NCBI RefSeq assembly: GCF_000312105.1
Contig: NZ_HE978638.1
Span: 364,386-428,385 of the forward strand
Direction: 5' to 3'
DNA: 64,000 nt
Source of the DNA: Aeromicrobium massiliense JC14
GTDB taxonomy: Bacteria; Actinomycetota; Actinomycetes; Propionibacteriales; Nocardioidaceae
Shown here piece after piece: positions 1-8,857 of this stretch. The notes under the pieces were generated by a model, which was given only the letters and a program-made list of their open reading frames with translations, had not been told where the DNA came from and did not search any database. The position numbers were made by a program, and so were the translations under genes. How positions within the stretch are numbered: the first letter of the stretch is position 1; each line of letters starts with the position of its first letter.

Positions 1-638
1 ACCTGGGCGGCGACCGGCGCCGGCACCATCTCCATGACGATGCTGAACGCGCCCGCGTCCTGGAACGCCCGCGCCTCCTCGATGAGCCGCTGGGCGGCGT
101 CGCCGCGTCCCTGGACCCGGTAGCCGCCCAGGTTGTGCTCGGCCTGCGGGGTGAAGCCGATGTGGGCCATGACCGGCACGCCGGCGTCGGTCAGCAGCTT
201 GACCTGCGGCACCATCGCGAGCCCGCCCTCGAGCTTGACCGCGTGGGCGTTCGCCTCCTTCATGAACCGCGCCGCGGTGTCGAACGCCTGCTGCGGCGAG
301 CCCTGGTAGGAGCCGAACGGCAGGTCGGCCACGACGAGCGCGCGGCGGGCCGAGCGGGTCACGGCGCGCACGAGCGGGATGAGCTCGTCGACCGTGACCG
401 GCAGCGACGTCTCGTTGCCGTAGACGTTGTTCGAGGCGGAGTCGCCGACCAGCATCACCGGGATGCCGGCCTCGTCGAAGACCTGCGCGGTGTACTGGTC
501 GTACGCGGTCAGCATCGCGAAGCGCTCGCCCTGCTGCTTCCACTGGCGCAGGTGGTGCGTGCGCACCTTGCGCACGCTGGGGTCGCTGGTCGCGGGGCCG
601 CCGTACGGCGCGGGCTCCTCGGCGTGGATGTCGTTCAT
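1..638 (-). CDS. panB: 3-methyl-2-oxobutanoate hydroxymethyltransferase (partial, C-terminus outside window)
   Basis: Cytoplasmic enzyme that adds a hydroxymethyl group from methylene-tetrahydrofolate to alpha-ketoisovalerate, the first committed step of pantothenate and CoA synthesis. The visible 212 residues include the family landmarks [23 protein letters not shown] with the Mg-binding Asp, [27 protein letters not shown] and the start of the distal barrel (FSIVMEMVP). The ATG is preceded by AAGGAG about 7 bases upstream, which fixes the start. The reading frame runs off the left edge, so roughly the last quarter is missing. It is the first minus-strand gene of this window and is separated from the K+ channel gene by 109 bases. 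Confidence 0.95.
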   Translation of the reverse strand, partial: MNDIHAEEPAPYGGPATSDPSVRKVRTHHLRQWKQQGERFAMLTAYDQYTAQVFDEAGIPVMLVGDSASNNVYGNETSLPVTVDELIPLVRAVTRSARRALVVADLPFGSYQGSPQQAFDTAARFMKEANAHAVKLEGGLAMVPQVKLLTDAGVPVMAHIGFTPQAEHNLGGYRVQGRGDAAQRLIEEARAFQDAGAFSIVMEMVPAPVAAQ

Positions 639-736
639 GGTGTGCTCCTTGCGTCTCTCGCGGCCCGGACGGGTCCACGGATCGGCCCCAGCCTGGCACA
701 CCGTGCCGGGGGTGCGAGCCGAGGCGTCGCTCACAC

Positions 737-751
737 CCAGGACGACGTCAG
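737..751. repeat. 15-bp direct repeat, copy 1, at the stop of the K+ channel gene
   Basis: The sequence CCAGGACGACGTCAG occurs here and again at 1499-1513. Each copy contains the stop codon of the minus-strand gene that ends there (K+ channel here, nadE at the other copy). The pair therefore brackets the K+ channel gene. The motif is rich in GACGAC, which is common in this genome, so coincidence is not excluded. Confidence 0.5.
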
Positions 752-1467
752 ATGATGCGTTCGGAGAGGAGTGCGCGAAGTTCAACGATCTCCGACCGAA
801 GGGCCCGCAGCTCGTGCTCGGACTCGTCGTCGGAGGCCTCCTGGATGTCACGGACTTGCTCGATCAGCCACGACGCGAACGACGCAGACACCACGCCCAC
901 GACGGCGATCCCGGAGAACATCAGGGTCGCTGCAACGAATCGTCCCGTCGAGGTGACCGGATACGCATCTCCGTAGCCCACGGTCGTGAGGGTGGTGACG
1001 GTCCACCACAAGGCGTCGCCGAAGGTCTGGATCTGTCCGGCCCCTCCGCGCTCGGCGTCCAGGACGGCGAGCGCCGCGACGAACGAGAGCAGCGACACAG
1101 AACCGACGAGGTACACCCCGACGCGACCACGCAACGAGTGGCCCGCGTATCGATTCAGTGCGGTGAGCAACGTGACCAGCCTGAGGAGCCGCAAGGGGCG
1201 TAGCAGCGGAAGGACGACGACCGCCAGGTCGAGGGGGTTCGCGCGGACGAAGGCCATCCGGTCCCTCGCCAGGCCCAGACGGGCAAGGAAGTCGAAGGCC
1301 AGCAACGCCCACGTCCCCCACACGACCCCGTCGCAGGCGCGCTGCCAAGTCGGTGACAGTTCGGGGTCGAGGATCGGCCACGCGTATGCCCCAAGGAACA
1401 GCACGGTGGACAGCGTGAGGGGGACGTCGAGGGCCCGTTCCCAACGGGCGATGCGGTCGTCTGCCAT
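748..1467 (-). CDS. voltage-gated-type potassium channel (ion_trans/Ion_trans_2)
   Basis: Predicted cytoplasmic-membrane K+ channel of 239 aa. The selectivity filter is intact (TTVGYGD near residue 167), preceded by a pore helix ([12 protein letters not shown]) and followed by a final membrane helix ([25 protein letters not shown]). Four N-terminal hydrophobic segments include a short S4-like stretch with spaced arginines ([17 protein letters not shown]). The last 40 residues are charged and look like a short coiled coil. The family forms tetramers. Base composition is a little less GC-rich than its neighbours (39/60 in a sample line at 901). It lies 3' of nadE on the same strand, between 15-bp direct repeats, which hints at acquisition as a single-gene cassette. 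Confidence 0.88.
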   Translation of the reverse strand: MADDRIARWERALDVPLTLSTVLFLGAYAWPILDPELSPTWQRACDGVVWGTWALLAFDFLARLGLARDRMAFVRANPLDLAVVVLPLLRPLRLLRLVTLLTALNRYAGHSLRGRVGVYLVGSVSLLSFVAALAVLDAERGGAGQIQTFGDALWWTVTTLTTVGYGDAYPVTSTGRFVAATLMFSGIAVVGVVSASFASWLIEQVRDIQEASDDESEHELRALRSEIVELRALLSERII

Positions 1468-1498
1468 GTGGCGAACGCTAGTGGGACGTAGCGCGGAT

Positions 1499-1513
1499 CC
1501 AGGACGACGTCAG
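1499..1513. repeat. 15-bp direct repeat, copy 2, at the stop of nadE
   Basis: Second perfect copy of CCAGGACGACGTCAG; it covers the nadE stop codon (1510-1512). See copy 1 at 737-751. Confidence 0.5.
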
Positions 1514-3261
1514 GCGTGCTCGCGCCAGCGGTTGGTGATGGGCACGCGACGGTCGCGGCCGAAGTTGCGGCGCGAGATCTTGGGTCCCGGCGGGTACTGG
1601 CGGCGCTTGTACTCGGCCCGGTCGACGAGCGCCACGACGCGCTTGACCACCTCGGGGTCGAAGCCCTCGGCCAGCACGTCGTCGTAGCCCAGGTCGCGGT
1701 CGACGTAGGCGTCCAGGATCGCGTCGAGCACCTCGTACGGCGGCAGCGAGTCCGAGTCGAGCTGACCGGGCCGCAGCTCGGCCGACGGCGGCTTGGCGAT
1801 GGCGTGCTCGGGGATCGGCGGCTGCTGGCCCTGGGTCTCGGCGTGGGCGTTGCGCCAGCGCGACAGCTCCCACACGAGCGTCTTCGGGACGTCCTTGAGC
1901 GGCGCGTAGCCGCCGACGGCGTCGCCGTAGATCGTGGAGTAGCCCGTGGCCAGCTCGGACTTGTTGCCGCACGCGAGCACGAGGTGCCCGTCGCGGTTGG
2001 AGAGCGCCATCCAGATGTTGGCCCGGATGCGCGCCTGCAGGTTCTCCTCGGCCAGGCCCTCGAGCTCGAGCAGCTCCTCGTAGGAGTCCAGGATCGAGGC
2101 GATCGGCACGGTGTCGAGCCGCAGCCCGGTGCGGTCGGCCAGGTCGGCGGCGTCGCTCCTGGAGTGCTCGGTCGACCAGGCGCTCGGGTTGGAGACGCCG
2201 AAGACGCGGTCGGCGCCGAGCGCATCGACCGCGATGGCGCCGCACAGCGTGGAGTCGATGCCGCCGGACAGGCCCATGAGCACCGAGCGGAAGCCGTTCT
2301 TCTCGACGTAGCCGCGCAGCCCGGTGACGAGGGCGAAGTAGCGCTCGCCGAGGTCGTCCAGGCGGTCGCGCACCTCGGCCGGACGCGGCTCGTAGGCCGG
2401 CAGCGGCTCGGACGAGACGATGGTGCGCTGGATGCGCAGGCCGCCGAACGACTCCTGGGGGTCGGGCATGCGGGGCGTGGCCGCGGGCAGGTCGAGGTCG
2501 ACGACGAGCAGCTCCTCGGCGAACTGGGTGCCGCGGGCGAGCACGTCGCCGGTCGGCCCGACGACGATCGAGTCGCCCTCGAAGACCAGCTCGTCCTGGC
2601 CGCCGATCGTGTTCACGTAGGCCACCGTGCAGTCGCCCTCGCGGGCCCGGCGCGAGACGAGGTCGTAGCGGACGTCGTCCTTGTTCGCCTCGTACGGCGA
2701 GCCGTTGGGGACGACGAGCAGCGACGCCTCGGCGGCGCGGGCGGCGGCCGAGGGGCCCTCCTGCCAGATGTCCTCGCAGATCGCGAGCGCGACGTCGACG
2801 CCGTGGACCTGGACGACGTTGATCGTGTGCCCGGCCACGAACGTGCGCATCTCGTCGCCGACGCCGTAGTTCCACAGGTGGTGCTTGGCCTGCTTGGCCA
2901 CGACGCGTCCGCCGTGCAGGACGGCGACGGAGTTGGTGGGGGCGTTCTTCGGCACGCCCGGGCCGTCGGCGACGCCCTCGGCACGGTCGAGGTGGCCGAC
3001 GTAGACGACCAGGTCGCCGAGGCCCTGGGCCTGCAGGTCGACGGCGAGCGTCTCGACCAGCTCGCGCGAGGCCTGGATGACCGAGGCCCGCATCGCGAGG
3101 TCCTCGATCGGGTAGCCGGTGAGCATCATCTCGGGGAAGACGACCAGGTGGGCGTCCTGCGCGGCGGCCTCGCGGCAGCGGTCCAGGACGATCTTCGCGT
3201 TGCCCTCCAGGTCACCGACGACGGCGTCGACCTGGGCCAGGGCGATTCTCAGCTGCGGCAC
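1510..3261 (-). CDS. nadE: glutamine-dependent NAD+ synthetase
   Basis: Converts nicotinic-acid adenine dinucleotide to NAD+ with ATP, using ammonia released from glutamine. The 583-residue protein has the expected two domains. Residues 1-270 are a nitrilase-type glutaminase with the Glu-Lys-Cys triad (E44 in VFPEMMLTGYP, K126, C162 in AICEDIW). Residues 290-583 are the synthetase with the PP-loop SGGIDST at 332-338. The linkage shows it is the glutamine- rather than the ammonia-dependent type. The start is GTG (GTGCCGCAGCTG), chosen because it gives the normal family N-terminus LRIALAQVDAVVGDLEGN. Confidence 0.96.
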   Translation of the reverse strand: MPQLRIALAQVDAVVGDLEGNAKIVLDRCREAAAQDAHLVVFPEMMLTGYPIEDLAMRASVIQASRELVETLAVDLQAQGLGDLVVYVGHLDRAEGVADGPGVPKNAPTNSVAVLHGGRVVAKQAKHHLWNYGVGDEMRTFVAGHTINVVQVHGVDVALAICEDIWQEGPSAAARAAEASLLVVPNGSPYEANKDDVRYDLVSRRAREGDCTVAYVNTIGGQDELVFEGDSIVVGPTGDVLARGTQFAEELLVVDLDLPAATPRMPDPQESFGGLRIQRTIVSSEPLPAYEPRPAEVRDRLDDLGERYFALVTGLRGYVEKNGFRSVLMGLSGGIDSTLCGAIAVDALGADRVFGVSNPSAWSTEHSRSDAADLADRTGLRLDTVPIASILDSYEELLELEGLAEENLQARIRANIWMALSNRDGHLVLACGNKSELATGYSTIYGDAVGGYAPLKDVPKTLVWELSRWRNAHAETQGQQPPIPEHAIAKPPSAELRPGQLDSDSLPPYEVLDAILDAYVDRDLGYDDVLAEGFDPEVVKRVVALVDRAEYKRRQYPPGPKISRRNFGRDRRVPITNRWREHA

Positions 3262-3343
3262 GCGGCCAGCCTAGTGGCGGCTCCTGGACGTCCGCCCGCC
3301 GTGGACGAGCCGGCGACGCAGGCGCGCCGACCCGTGCGGTCCG

Positions 3344-4405
3344 TCAGCTGAAGGTGTCGAGCGCCCGGCGCAGCGAGAGGACGACGCTGTTGACCAGCAG
3401 CTGGGTGTGCGTCTCGTGCGCCGGCGACTCGACGAGCGAGTCGAGCTGGGCGTCGGCGGCCTGGAGGCGGGGGTCCACCTCGTCGCCCTGCCCGTAGGCG
3501 TCTAGCGCGTCGGCGACCAGGCACATGGCCCCGGCGATGGGCTCGCGGACGTCGTCGCTCAGCACGGTCTGCGACCCCGGGGCGCCGGGCACGCCGTGCG
3601 GCCGCAGGAGCAGGTCGCTGACGTCGGCCACGAGGAGCGCGATCCGGTCGAGCCCGTCGGCCTCCGACGTGAGGACCGCGAGGGCGTCGCGGTTGCGCCG
3701 GGCCCGGGCCCGTGCGTTGGCGGTGAGCGACTCGTGGACGCGCGACACCGCAGCCCGCATGTCGGTGCGGGCGCGCCGGAGCTCGGAGTGCTCCTGGTTC
3801 CACTCGTCGATCGTGGGGAGCTCGTGCCTCACCATCAGGTCGGCGAGCTCGCGCAGCTGATCGGCGAGCACCGACCGGGTGCGTACGACGGTCGCGCGGG
3901 CGGGGGCCAGCGGCAGGGGAGGGGCCGCCATGTTGACGAGGATGCCGATGAGGGCGCCGAACAGGGTCAGGCCGCCGTACGCGCCGATGAACTGCGCCTC
4001 GCCGTGGCCGATGATCAGCGTGAAGACCGCGGCGGTCGGGGCCCAGCCGCCCATCGCGCCCAGGACGCGCCACCCCGCGACGCTGACCGAGAGCGCGACG
4101 ACCACCGCCAGGGTGATGGCCGCCGAGCCCATGTGGTCGCCGGTCGCGGTGTCGACGAGCCAGGCGATGACGCCGCCCACGACGATCGCGCCGACCGCCT
4201 GCAGCGACTCGCGCACGGAGCCGGCGAGGGTCGACGTCGTCGCGATGATGGCGCCGAACGGCGCGTAGTACGGGTAGTCCTGCGAGCCGGGGACGAATCC
4301 CACCAGGATCCAGGCGATCGCGGCGGCCACGGCAGCGCGCAGCGCCAGGGCGATCCGGGGATGGTGCATCCACCGGTCGAGGACCCACTGCCGCGCCGTC
4401 GTCAT
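3344..4405 (-). CDS. FUSC-family integral membrane protein
   Basis: Membrane protein of 353 aa. The first 170 residues contain about six hydrophobic segments in the pattern of fusaric-acid-resistance/aromatic-acid-exporter proteins (IALALRAAVAAAIAWILVG, YYAPFGAIIATTSTLAGSV, then glycine-rich helices). The C-terminal half is soluble and helical with many charged residues. Family members are proposed to export aromatic acids or other toxic anions; substrate cannot be inferred here. The ATG at 4405 is chosen because the open frame continues upstream only as antisense of glnA. It is divergent from glnA with 108 bases between starts. Confidence 0.82.
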   Translation of the reverse strand: MTTARQWVLDRWMHHPRIALALRAAVAAAIAWILVGFVPGSQDYPYYAPFGAIIATTSTLAGSVRESLQAVGAIVVGGVIAWLVDTATGDHMGSAAITLAVVVALSVSVAGWRVLGAMGGWAPTAAVFTLIIGHGEAQFIGAYGGLTLFGALIGILVNMAAPPLPLAPARATVVRTRSVLADQLRELADLMVRHELPTIDEWNQEHSELRRARTDMRAAVSRVHESLTANARARARRNRDALAVLTSEADGLDRIALLVADVSDLLLRPHGVPGAPGSQTVLSDDVREPIAGAMCLVADALDAYGQGDEVDPRLQAADAQLDSLVESPAHETHTQLLVNSVVLSLRRALDTFS

Positions 4406-4513
4406 CGGGTCACCGTCGCACGAGTCGCCGCGCGCGGCGCTGCCCGGGGTGGGGCCACGGCGGTGAGGCACCCCCGAAACATCCCGGTAACACGTCCCGT
4501 AGAGACTGGGCCC

Positions 4514-5851
4514 ATGGGTAAGCAAGAGGACTTCGTGCTGCGCGCGATCGAGGAGCGCGACGTGCGCTTCGTCCGCCTGTGGTTCACCGACGTGCTGGGT
4601 TCGCTGAAGTCGGTGGCGATCGCCCCGGCGGAGCTCGAGGGCGCCTTCGACGAGGGCATCGGGTTCGACGGCTCGGCCATCGAGGGCTTCGCCCGGGTGC
4701 ACGAGGCCGACATGGTGCTCAAGCCCGACCCGGCGACCTTCCAGCTGCTGCCGTGGCGCGGCGAGACGCCGGCGACGGCGCGCATGTTCTGCGACATCCA
4801 CATGCCCGACGGCAGCCCGGCGTACGCCGACCCGCGCTTCGTGCTGAAGCGGACGCTGCAGAAGGCCGCCGACGCGGGCTTCACCTTCTACACGCACCCC
4901 GAGGTCGAGTTCTACCTGTTCAAGGACAAGCCGGCGTCGGGCCAGGTGCCGGTGCCGGTCGACGACAGCGGCTACTTCGACCACACCGCCCAGGGGGCCA
5001 GCCAGGACTTCCGCCGCGAGGTCATCGGGATGCTCGAGCACATGGGCATCTCGGTGGAGTTCAGCCACCACGAGGGCGGCCCGGGCCAGCAGGAGATCGA
5101 CCTGCGCTACGCCGACGCCCTGTCGATGGCCGACAACATCATGACCTTCCGCACCGTCGTGCGGGAGGTGGCGCTGAGCCAGAGCAAGTGGGCCACGTTC
5201 ATGCCCAAGCCGTTCACCGAGCACCCCGGCTCGGGCATGCACACCCACGTGTCGCTGTTCGAGGGCGACGAGAACGCGTTCTACGAGGCCGGCGCCGAGT
5301 ACCAGCTGTCGCAGACCGGACGCTCGTTCATCGCCGGCGTCCTGCGCCACACGCCCGAGATCACCGCGGTCACGAACCAGTGGATCAACTCCTACAAGCG
5401 GCTCGCCGGCGGCGGCGAGGCCCCCAACTACGTCTCGTGGGGCCACAACAACCGCTCCGCCCTGGTGCGCGTGCCGATGTACAAGCCGCACAAGAGCGGC
5501 TCGGCCCGCATCGAGCACCGCGGCATCGACTCGGCCTGCAACCCGTACCTGGCGTTCGCGCTCATCCTGGCCGCCGGCCTCAAGGGCGTCGAGGAGAAGT
5601 ACGAGCTGCCGCCGGAGGCCGAGGACGACGTCTGGGGCCTCAACGACTACGAGCGCAAGGCGATGGGCATCGACCCGCTCCCGGGCAACCTGGACGAGGC
5701 CATCCGGCTCATGGAGTCCAGCGAGCTGGTGGCCGAGACCCTCGGCGAGCACGTCTTCGACTTCTTCCTGCGCAACAAGCGGGCCGAGTGGGAGGCGTAC
5801 CGCGCCCAGGTCACGCAGTTCGAGCTCGACCGCATGATGCCTTTGATGTGA
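4514..5851 (+). CDS. glnA: type I glutamine synthetase, GlnA2-like
   Basis: Cytoplasmic glutamine synthetase (ATP + glutamate + NH3), 445 aa. N-terminal beta-grasp signature (RFVRLWFTDVLGSLKSV, GFDGSAIEGF), catalytic motifs EVEFYLF, HHEGGPGQQEIDLRYADAL, FMPKPFTEHPGSGMHTHVSLF and NYVSWGHNNRSALVRVP are all present. The tail (AEDDVWGL, LGEHVFDFFLRNKRAEWEAYR) resembles the mycobacterial GlnA2 class more than GlnA1. A tyrosine sits at the adenylylation position (EEKYELPPE), next to a glnE gene 52 bases downstream, so covalent control is plausible but unproven. No convincing ribosome-binding site is seen before the ATG, and the transcript may be leaderless. Confidence 0.95.
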   Translation: MGKQEDFVLRAIEERDVRFVRLWFTDVLGSLKSVAIAPAELEGAFDEGIGFDGSAIEGFARVHEADMVLKPDPATFQLLPWRGETPATARMFCDIHMPDGSPAYADPRFVLKRTLQKAADAGFTFYTHPEVEFYLFKDKPASGQVPVPVDDSGYFDHTAQGASQDFRREVIGMLEHMGISVEFSHHEGGPGQQEIDLRYADALSMADNIMTFRTVVREVALSQSKWATFMPKPFTEHPGSGMHTHVSLFEGDENAFYEAGAEYQLSQTGRSFIAGVLRHTPEITAVTNQWINSYKRLAGGGEAPNYVSWGHNNRSALVRVPMYKPHKSGSARIEHRGIDSACNPYLAFALILAAGLKGVEEKYELPPEAEDDVWGLNDYERKAMGIDPLPGNLDEAIRLMESSELVAETLGEHVFDFFLRNKRAEWEAYRAQVTQFELDRMMPLM

Positions 5852-5903
5852 ACGGATCCTGCCCGCCGGACGCCGCCCGTCCCGCCCTCGTCCGATCGGT
5901 AGG

Positions 5904-8831
5904 GTGCCGCACGTGGTGACCCAGGCACGCGTCGAGTCCCTCGCCCGCAAGGGCTTCCGCTCCCCGGACGAGGCGGTCGCCCGCCTGGCCGAGCTCGCCC
6001 CGGTGCCCGAGCCGATCGTGGACGCCGTGGCCGCCGTCGCCGACCCCGACTGCGCCCTGGCGTCGCTGGCCCGCATCGGCGAGGCGTGGGGCCGCGACCG
6101 GCTGCTCGACGCCCTCGAGTCCGACCCCGTGCTGCGCCAGCGGCTGCTCGTCGTGCTGGGCACCAGCGCGGCCCTCGGCGACTTCCTGGCCCGCCACCCC
6201 GAGCTCGTGACCGACCTGGCCGACGGCCAGCTGCTCACCGAGCCGATGACCGAGGACGAGCACCGCCGCCAGATGGCCGGCGCCACGACGGCCGACGAGC
6301 TGCGCGTGGCCTACCACCGCAAGCTGCTGCACGTCGTCGCGCGCGACCTCAACGGCCTGACGACGTTCGTGCAGTCCTCGGCGGAGCTGTCCGACCTGGC
6401 TGTCGCCACGTTGGGCGCCGCCCTCGAGATCGCGCGCGCCGAGGTGACCGGCGCCGACGACTGCCGCCTGGCGATCGTGGCGCTGGGCAAGACCGGCGGG
6501 CACGAGCTCAACTACGTCAGCGACGTCGACGTCATCTTCGTGGCCGAGCCGGCCGAGGGCGCCGACCAGTCCGCCGCGCTCACGGCCGGCACCAAGCTGG
6601 CCGCCACGGTCATGCGGCTGTGCAGCGACCTGACCGCCGAGGGCACCATCTGGGAGGTGGACGCCGAGCTGCGTCCCGAGGGCAGCCAGGGCCCGCTCGT
6701 GCGCACCGTGGCCAGCCACGCCGCCTACTACGACCGCTGGGCCACGACGTGGGAGTTCCAGGCGCTCATGAAGGCCCGGTACGCGGCCGGCGACGCCGAG
6801 CTGACCCGGCAGTACCTCGACGTCGTGCGTCCGCTGGTCTGGCGGGCCAGCACGCGGCCCAACTTCGTCGCCGACACCCGGGCCATGCGGCGCCGCGTCG
6901 TCGAGCACATCCCCGCCGCGCACCGTGACCGCCAGCTCAAGCTCGGGGCCGGCGGCCTGCGCGACGTCGAGTTCGCCGTGCAGCTGCTGCAGCTCGTGCA
7001 CGGACGCCTCGACGAGTCGCTGCGCAGCCCCACCACGCTGACCGCCCTGCAGGCGCTGATCGACGGCGGGTACGTCGGCCGCCGCGACGGTGCCGCGATG
7101 GAGGAGGCCTACGAGTTCCTGCGCACGCTGGAGCACCGCATCCAGCTGCACCGGCTGCAGCGCACGCACGTCGTGCCCGAGGACGAGGACGACCTGCGCC
7201 GCCTGGGCCGGAGCATGGGCTTCCGTCAGGACCCGGTCGCCAACCTCACCCGCGAGTGGCAGGCCCAGCGCCGCCAGGTGCGCCGGCTGCACGAGAAGCT
7301 GTTCTACCGCCCGTTGCTGGAGGCCGTCGCGGCGCTGCCGACCGACAGCCTGCGCCTGACCACCGAGGCCGCGCGCGAGCGGCTCGAGGCGCTGGGGTTC
7401 GTCGACCCGGCCGGCGCGCTGGGTCACATCCAGGCGCTGACGACCGGCGTCTCGCGCCGCTCGGCGATCCAGCGCTCGCTGCTGCCGGCCATGCTCGAGT
7501 GGTTCGCCGAGTCGCCCGACCCGGACCGCGGCCTGCTGACCTTCCGGCGGGTGTCCGAGCAGCTGGGCGAGAGCCACTGGTACCTGCGCAAGCTGCGTGA
7601 CGAGGGCACCGGCGCCGAGCAGCTCGCGCGGCTGGTGTCGTCCAGCTCGTACGTCGGCGACCTGCTCGTGCGCGGCCCGGACACCGTCGCGCTGCTGGGC
7701 GACGACCACGAGCTCGTGCCGCGCAGCCGCGAGCGGCTCACCCACGAGATGGTGCTGGCCGCGGCCCGGCACCGGGGCGGGGACGCCGCGTTCAAGGCCG
7801 TGCGCCGCGTGCGCCGGCGCGAGCTGACCCGCATCGGCATGGCCGACGTGCTCGGCCGGCTCGACATCACCGAGGCGGGGGAGGCGCTCAGCGACCTGAC
7901 CACCGCCACGCTCGAGGCGGCGCTGCAGGCGGCGATCGCCTCGGTGGAGGACGAGCGCGGCGAGCTCGGCACGCGCATGGCGATCGTGCTGATGGGCCGG
8001 CTCGGCGGCCACGAGTCGGCCTACGGCTCCGACGCCGACGTCATGTTCGTCCACGAGCCGCTCGAGGGCGCGGACGCGCAGCAGGCGCAGTCCGCCGCCA
8101 CGGCCGTGGCCCAGCGGCTGCGCGCCGCGCTCGGTGCCGCCGGGGTCGACCCGGCGCTGGAGGTCGACGCCGACCTGCGTCCGGAGGGCCGCAACGGTCC
8201 GCTCGTGCGCAGCCTGTCGGCGTTCGCCACCTACTACGAGAAGTGGTCGGCGGTGTGGGAGGCCCAGGCGCTGCTGCGGGCCGACCCGGTCGTCGGCGAC
8301 GAGGCCCTGTGCGAGCGGTTCCGGGCGCTCATCGACCCGCTGCGCTGGCCCGAGGGCGGCACGACCGAGGCCGAGGTGCGCGAGATCCGCCGCATCAAGG
8401 CCCGGGTGGACGCCGAGCGGCTGCCGCGTGGCGCCAGCCCGAACACCCACCTCAAGCTCGGCCGCGGCGGCCTCGCCGACGTCGAGTGGACCGTGCAGCT
8501 GCTCCAGATGCAGCACGCCCACGAGGTCGAGGGCCTGCGCACCACGCGCACCATCCCGGCCCTGCGTGCGGCGGCCGGGGCCGGCCTGCTCGACGAGGCC
8601 GACGCCGAGTCGCTGGAGGCGGCGTGGCGCATGGTCAGCCGTGTGCGCAACGCCGTCGTGCTGCTGCGCTCGCGCCCGGCGGAGTCGATGGTCGAGCAGT
8701 CCGCCGAGCGGGCGGGCGTCGCCCACCTGCTCGGGTACGGGCTGGACGGCGGCGAGGTCATGGTCGACGACTACCTGCGCACGACCCGCCAGGCGCGTCA
8801 GGTCGTCGAGCGCGTCTTCTGGGGCGACTGA
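5904..8831 (+). CDS. glnE: bifunctional glutamine synthetase adenylyltransferase/deadenylase
   Basis: Adds or removes AMP on the regulatory tyrosine of glutamine synthetase. The 975-aa protein has the two nucleotidyltransferase halves expected. The deadenylase half has GKTGGHELNYVSDVDVIFV (residues ~195-215), and the adenylylase half has MGRLGGHESAYGSDADVMFV (~700). Each is followed by a paired EVDAELRPEG / EVDADLRPEG and by LKLGAGGLRDVEFAVQLLQ / LKLGRGGLADVEWTVQLLQ. Only 52 bases separate it from glnA, so co-transcription is likely. The start is uncertain between GTG codons at 5904, 5913 and 5916; none has a strong Shine-Dalgarno. Confidence 0.96.
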   Translation: MPHVVTQARVESLARKGFRSPDEAVARLAELAPVPEPIVDAVAAVADPDCALASLARIGEAWGRDRLLDALESDPVLRQRLLVVLGTSAALGDFLARHPELVTDLADGQLLTEPMTEDEHRRQMAGATTADELRVAYHRKLLHVVARDLNGLTTFVQSSAELSDLAVATLGAALEIARAEVTGADDCRLAIVALGKTGGHELNYVSDVDVIFVAEPAEGADQSAALTAGTKLAATVMRLCSDLTAEGTIWEVDAELRPEGSQGPLVRTVASHAAYYDRWATTWEFQALMKARYAAGDAELTRQYLDVVRPLVWRASTRPNFVADTRAMRRRVVEHIPAAHRDRQLKLGAGGLRDVEFAVQLLQLVHGRLDESLRSPTTLTALQALIDGGYVGRRDGAAMEEAYEFLRTLEHRIQLHRLQRTHVVPEDEDDLRRLGRSMGFRQDPVANLTREWQAQRRQVRRLHEKLFYRPLLEAVAALPTDSLRLTTEAARERLEALGFVDPAGALGHIQALTTGVSRRSAIQRSLLPAMLEWFAESPDPDRGLLTFRRVSEQLGESHWYLRKLRDEGTGAEQLARLVSSSSYVGDLLVRGPDTVALLGDDHELVPRSRERLTHEMVLAAARHRGGDAAFKAVRRVRRRELTRIGMADVLGRLDITEAGEALSDLTTATLEAALQAAIASVEDERGELGTRMAIVLMGRLGGHESAYGSDADVMFVHEPLEGADAQQAQSAATAVAQRLRAALGAAGVDPALEVDADLRPEGRNGPLVRSLSAFATYYEKWSAVWEAQALLRADPVVGDEALCERFRALIDPLRWPEGGTTEAEVREIRRIKARVDAERLPRGASPNTHLKLGRGGLADVEWTVQLLQMQHAHEVEGLRTTRTIPALRAAAGAGLLDEADAESLEAAWRMVSRVRNAVVLLRSRPAESMVEQSAERAGVAHLLGYGLDGGEVMVDDYLRTTRQARQVVERVFWGD

Positions 8832-8857
8832 ACGCCCGTCCGGGGTGACACTGGAGC

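Noticed and set aside
1516..3351. Long plus-strand frame opposite nadE
   Set aside because: Composition artefact; nadE has both catalytic domains intact on the minus strand.
4402..6286. Long minus-strand open frame extending the FUSC gene upstream to 6286
   Set aside because: It is antisense to glnA, rich in Arg/Ala/His without domain resemblance; FUSC starts naturally at ATG 4405.
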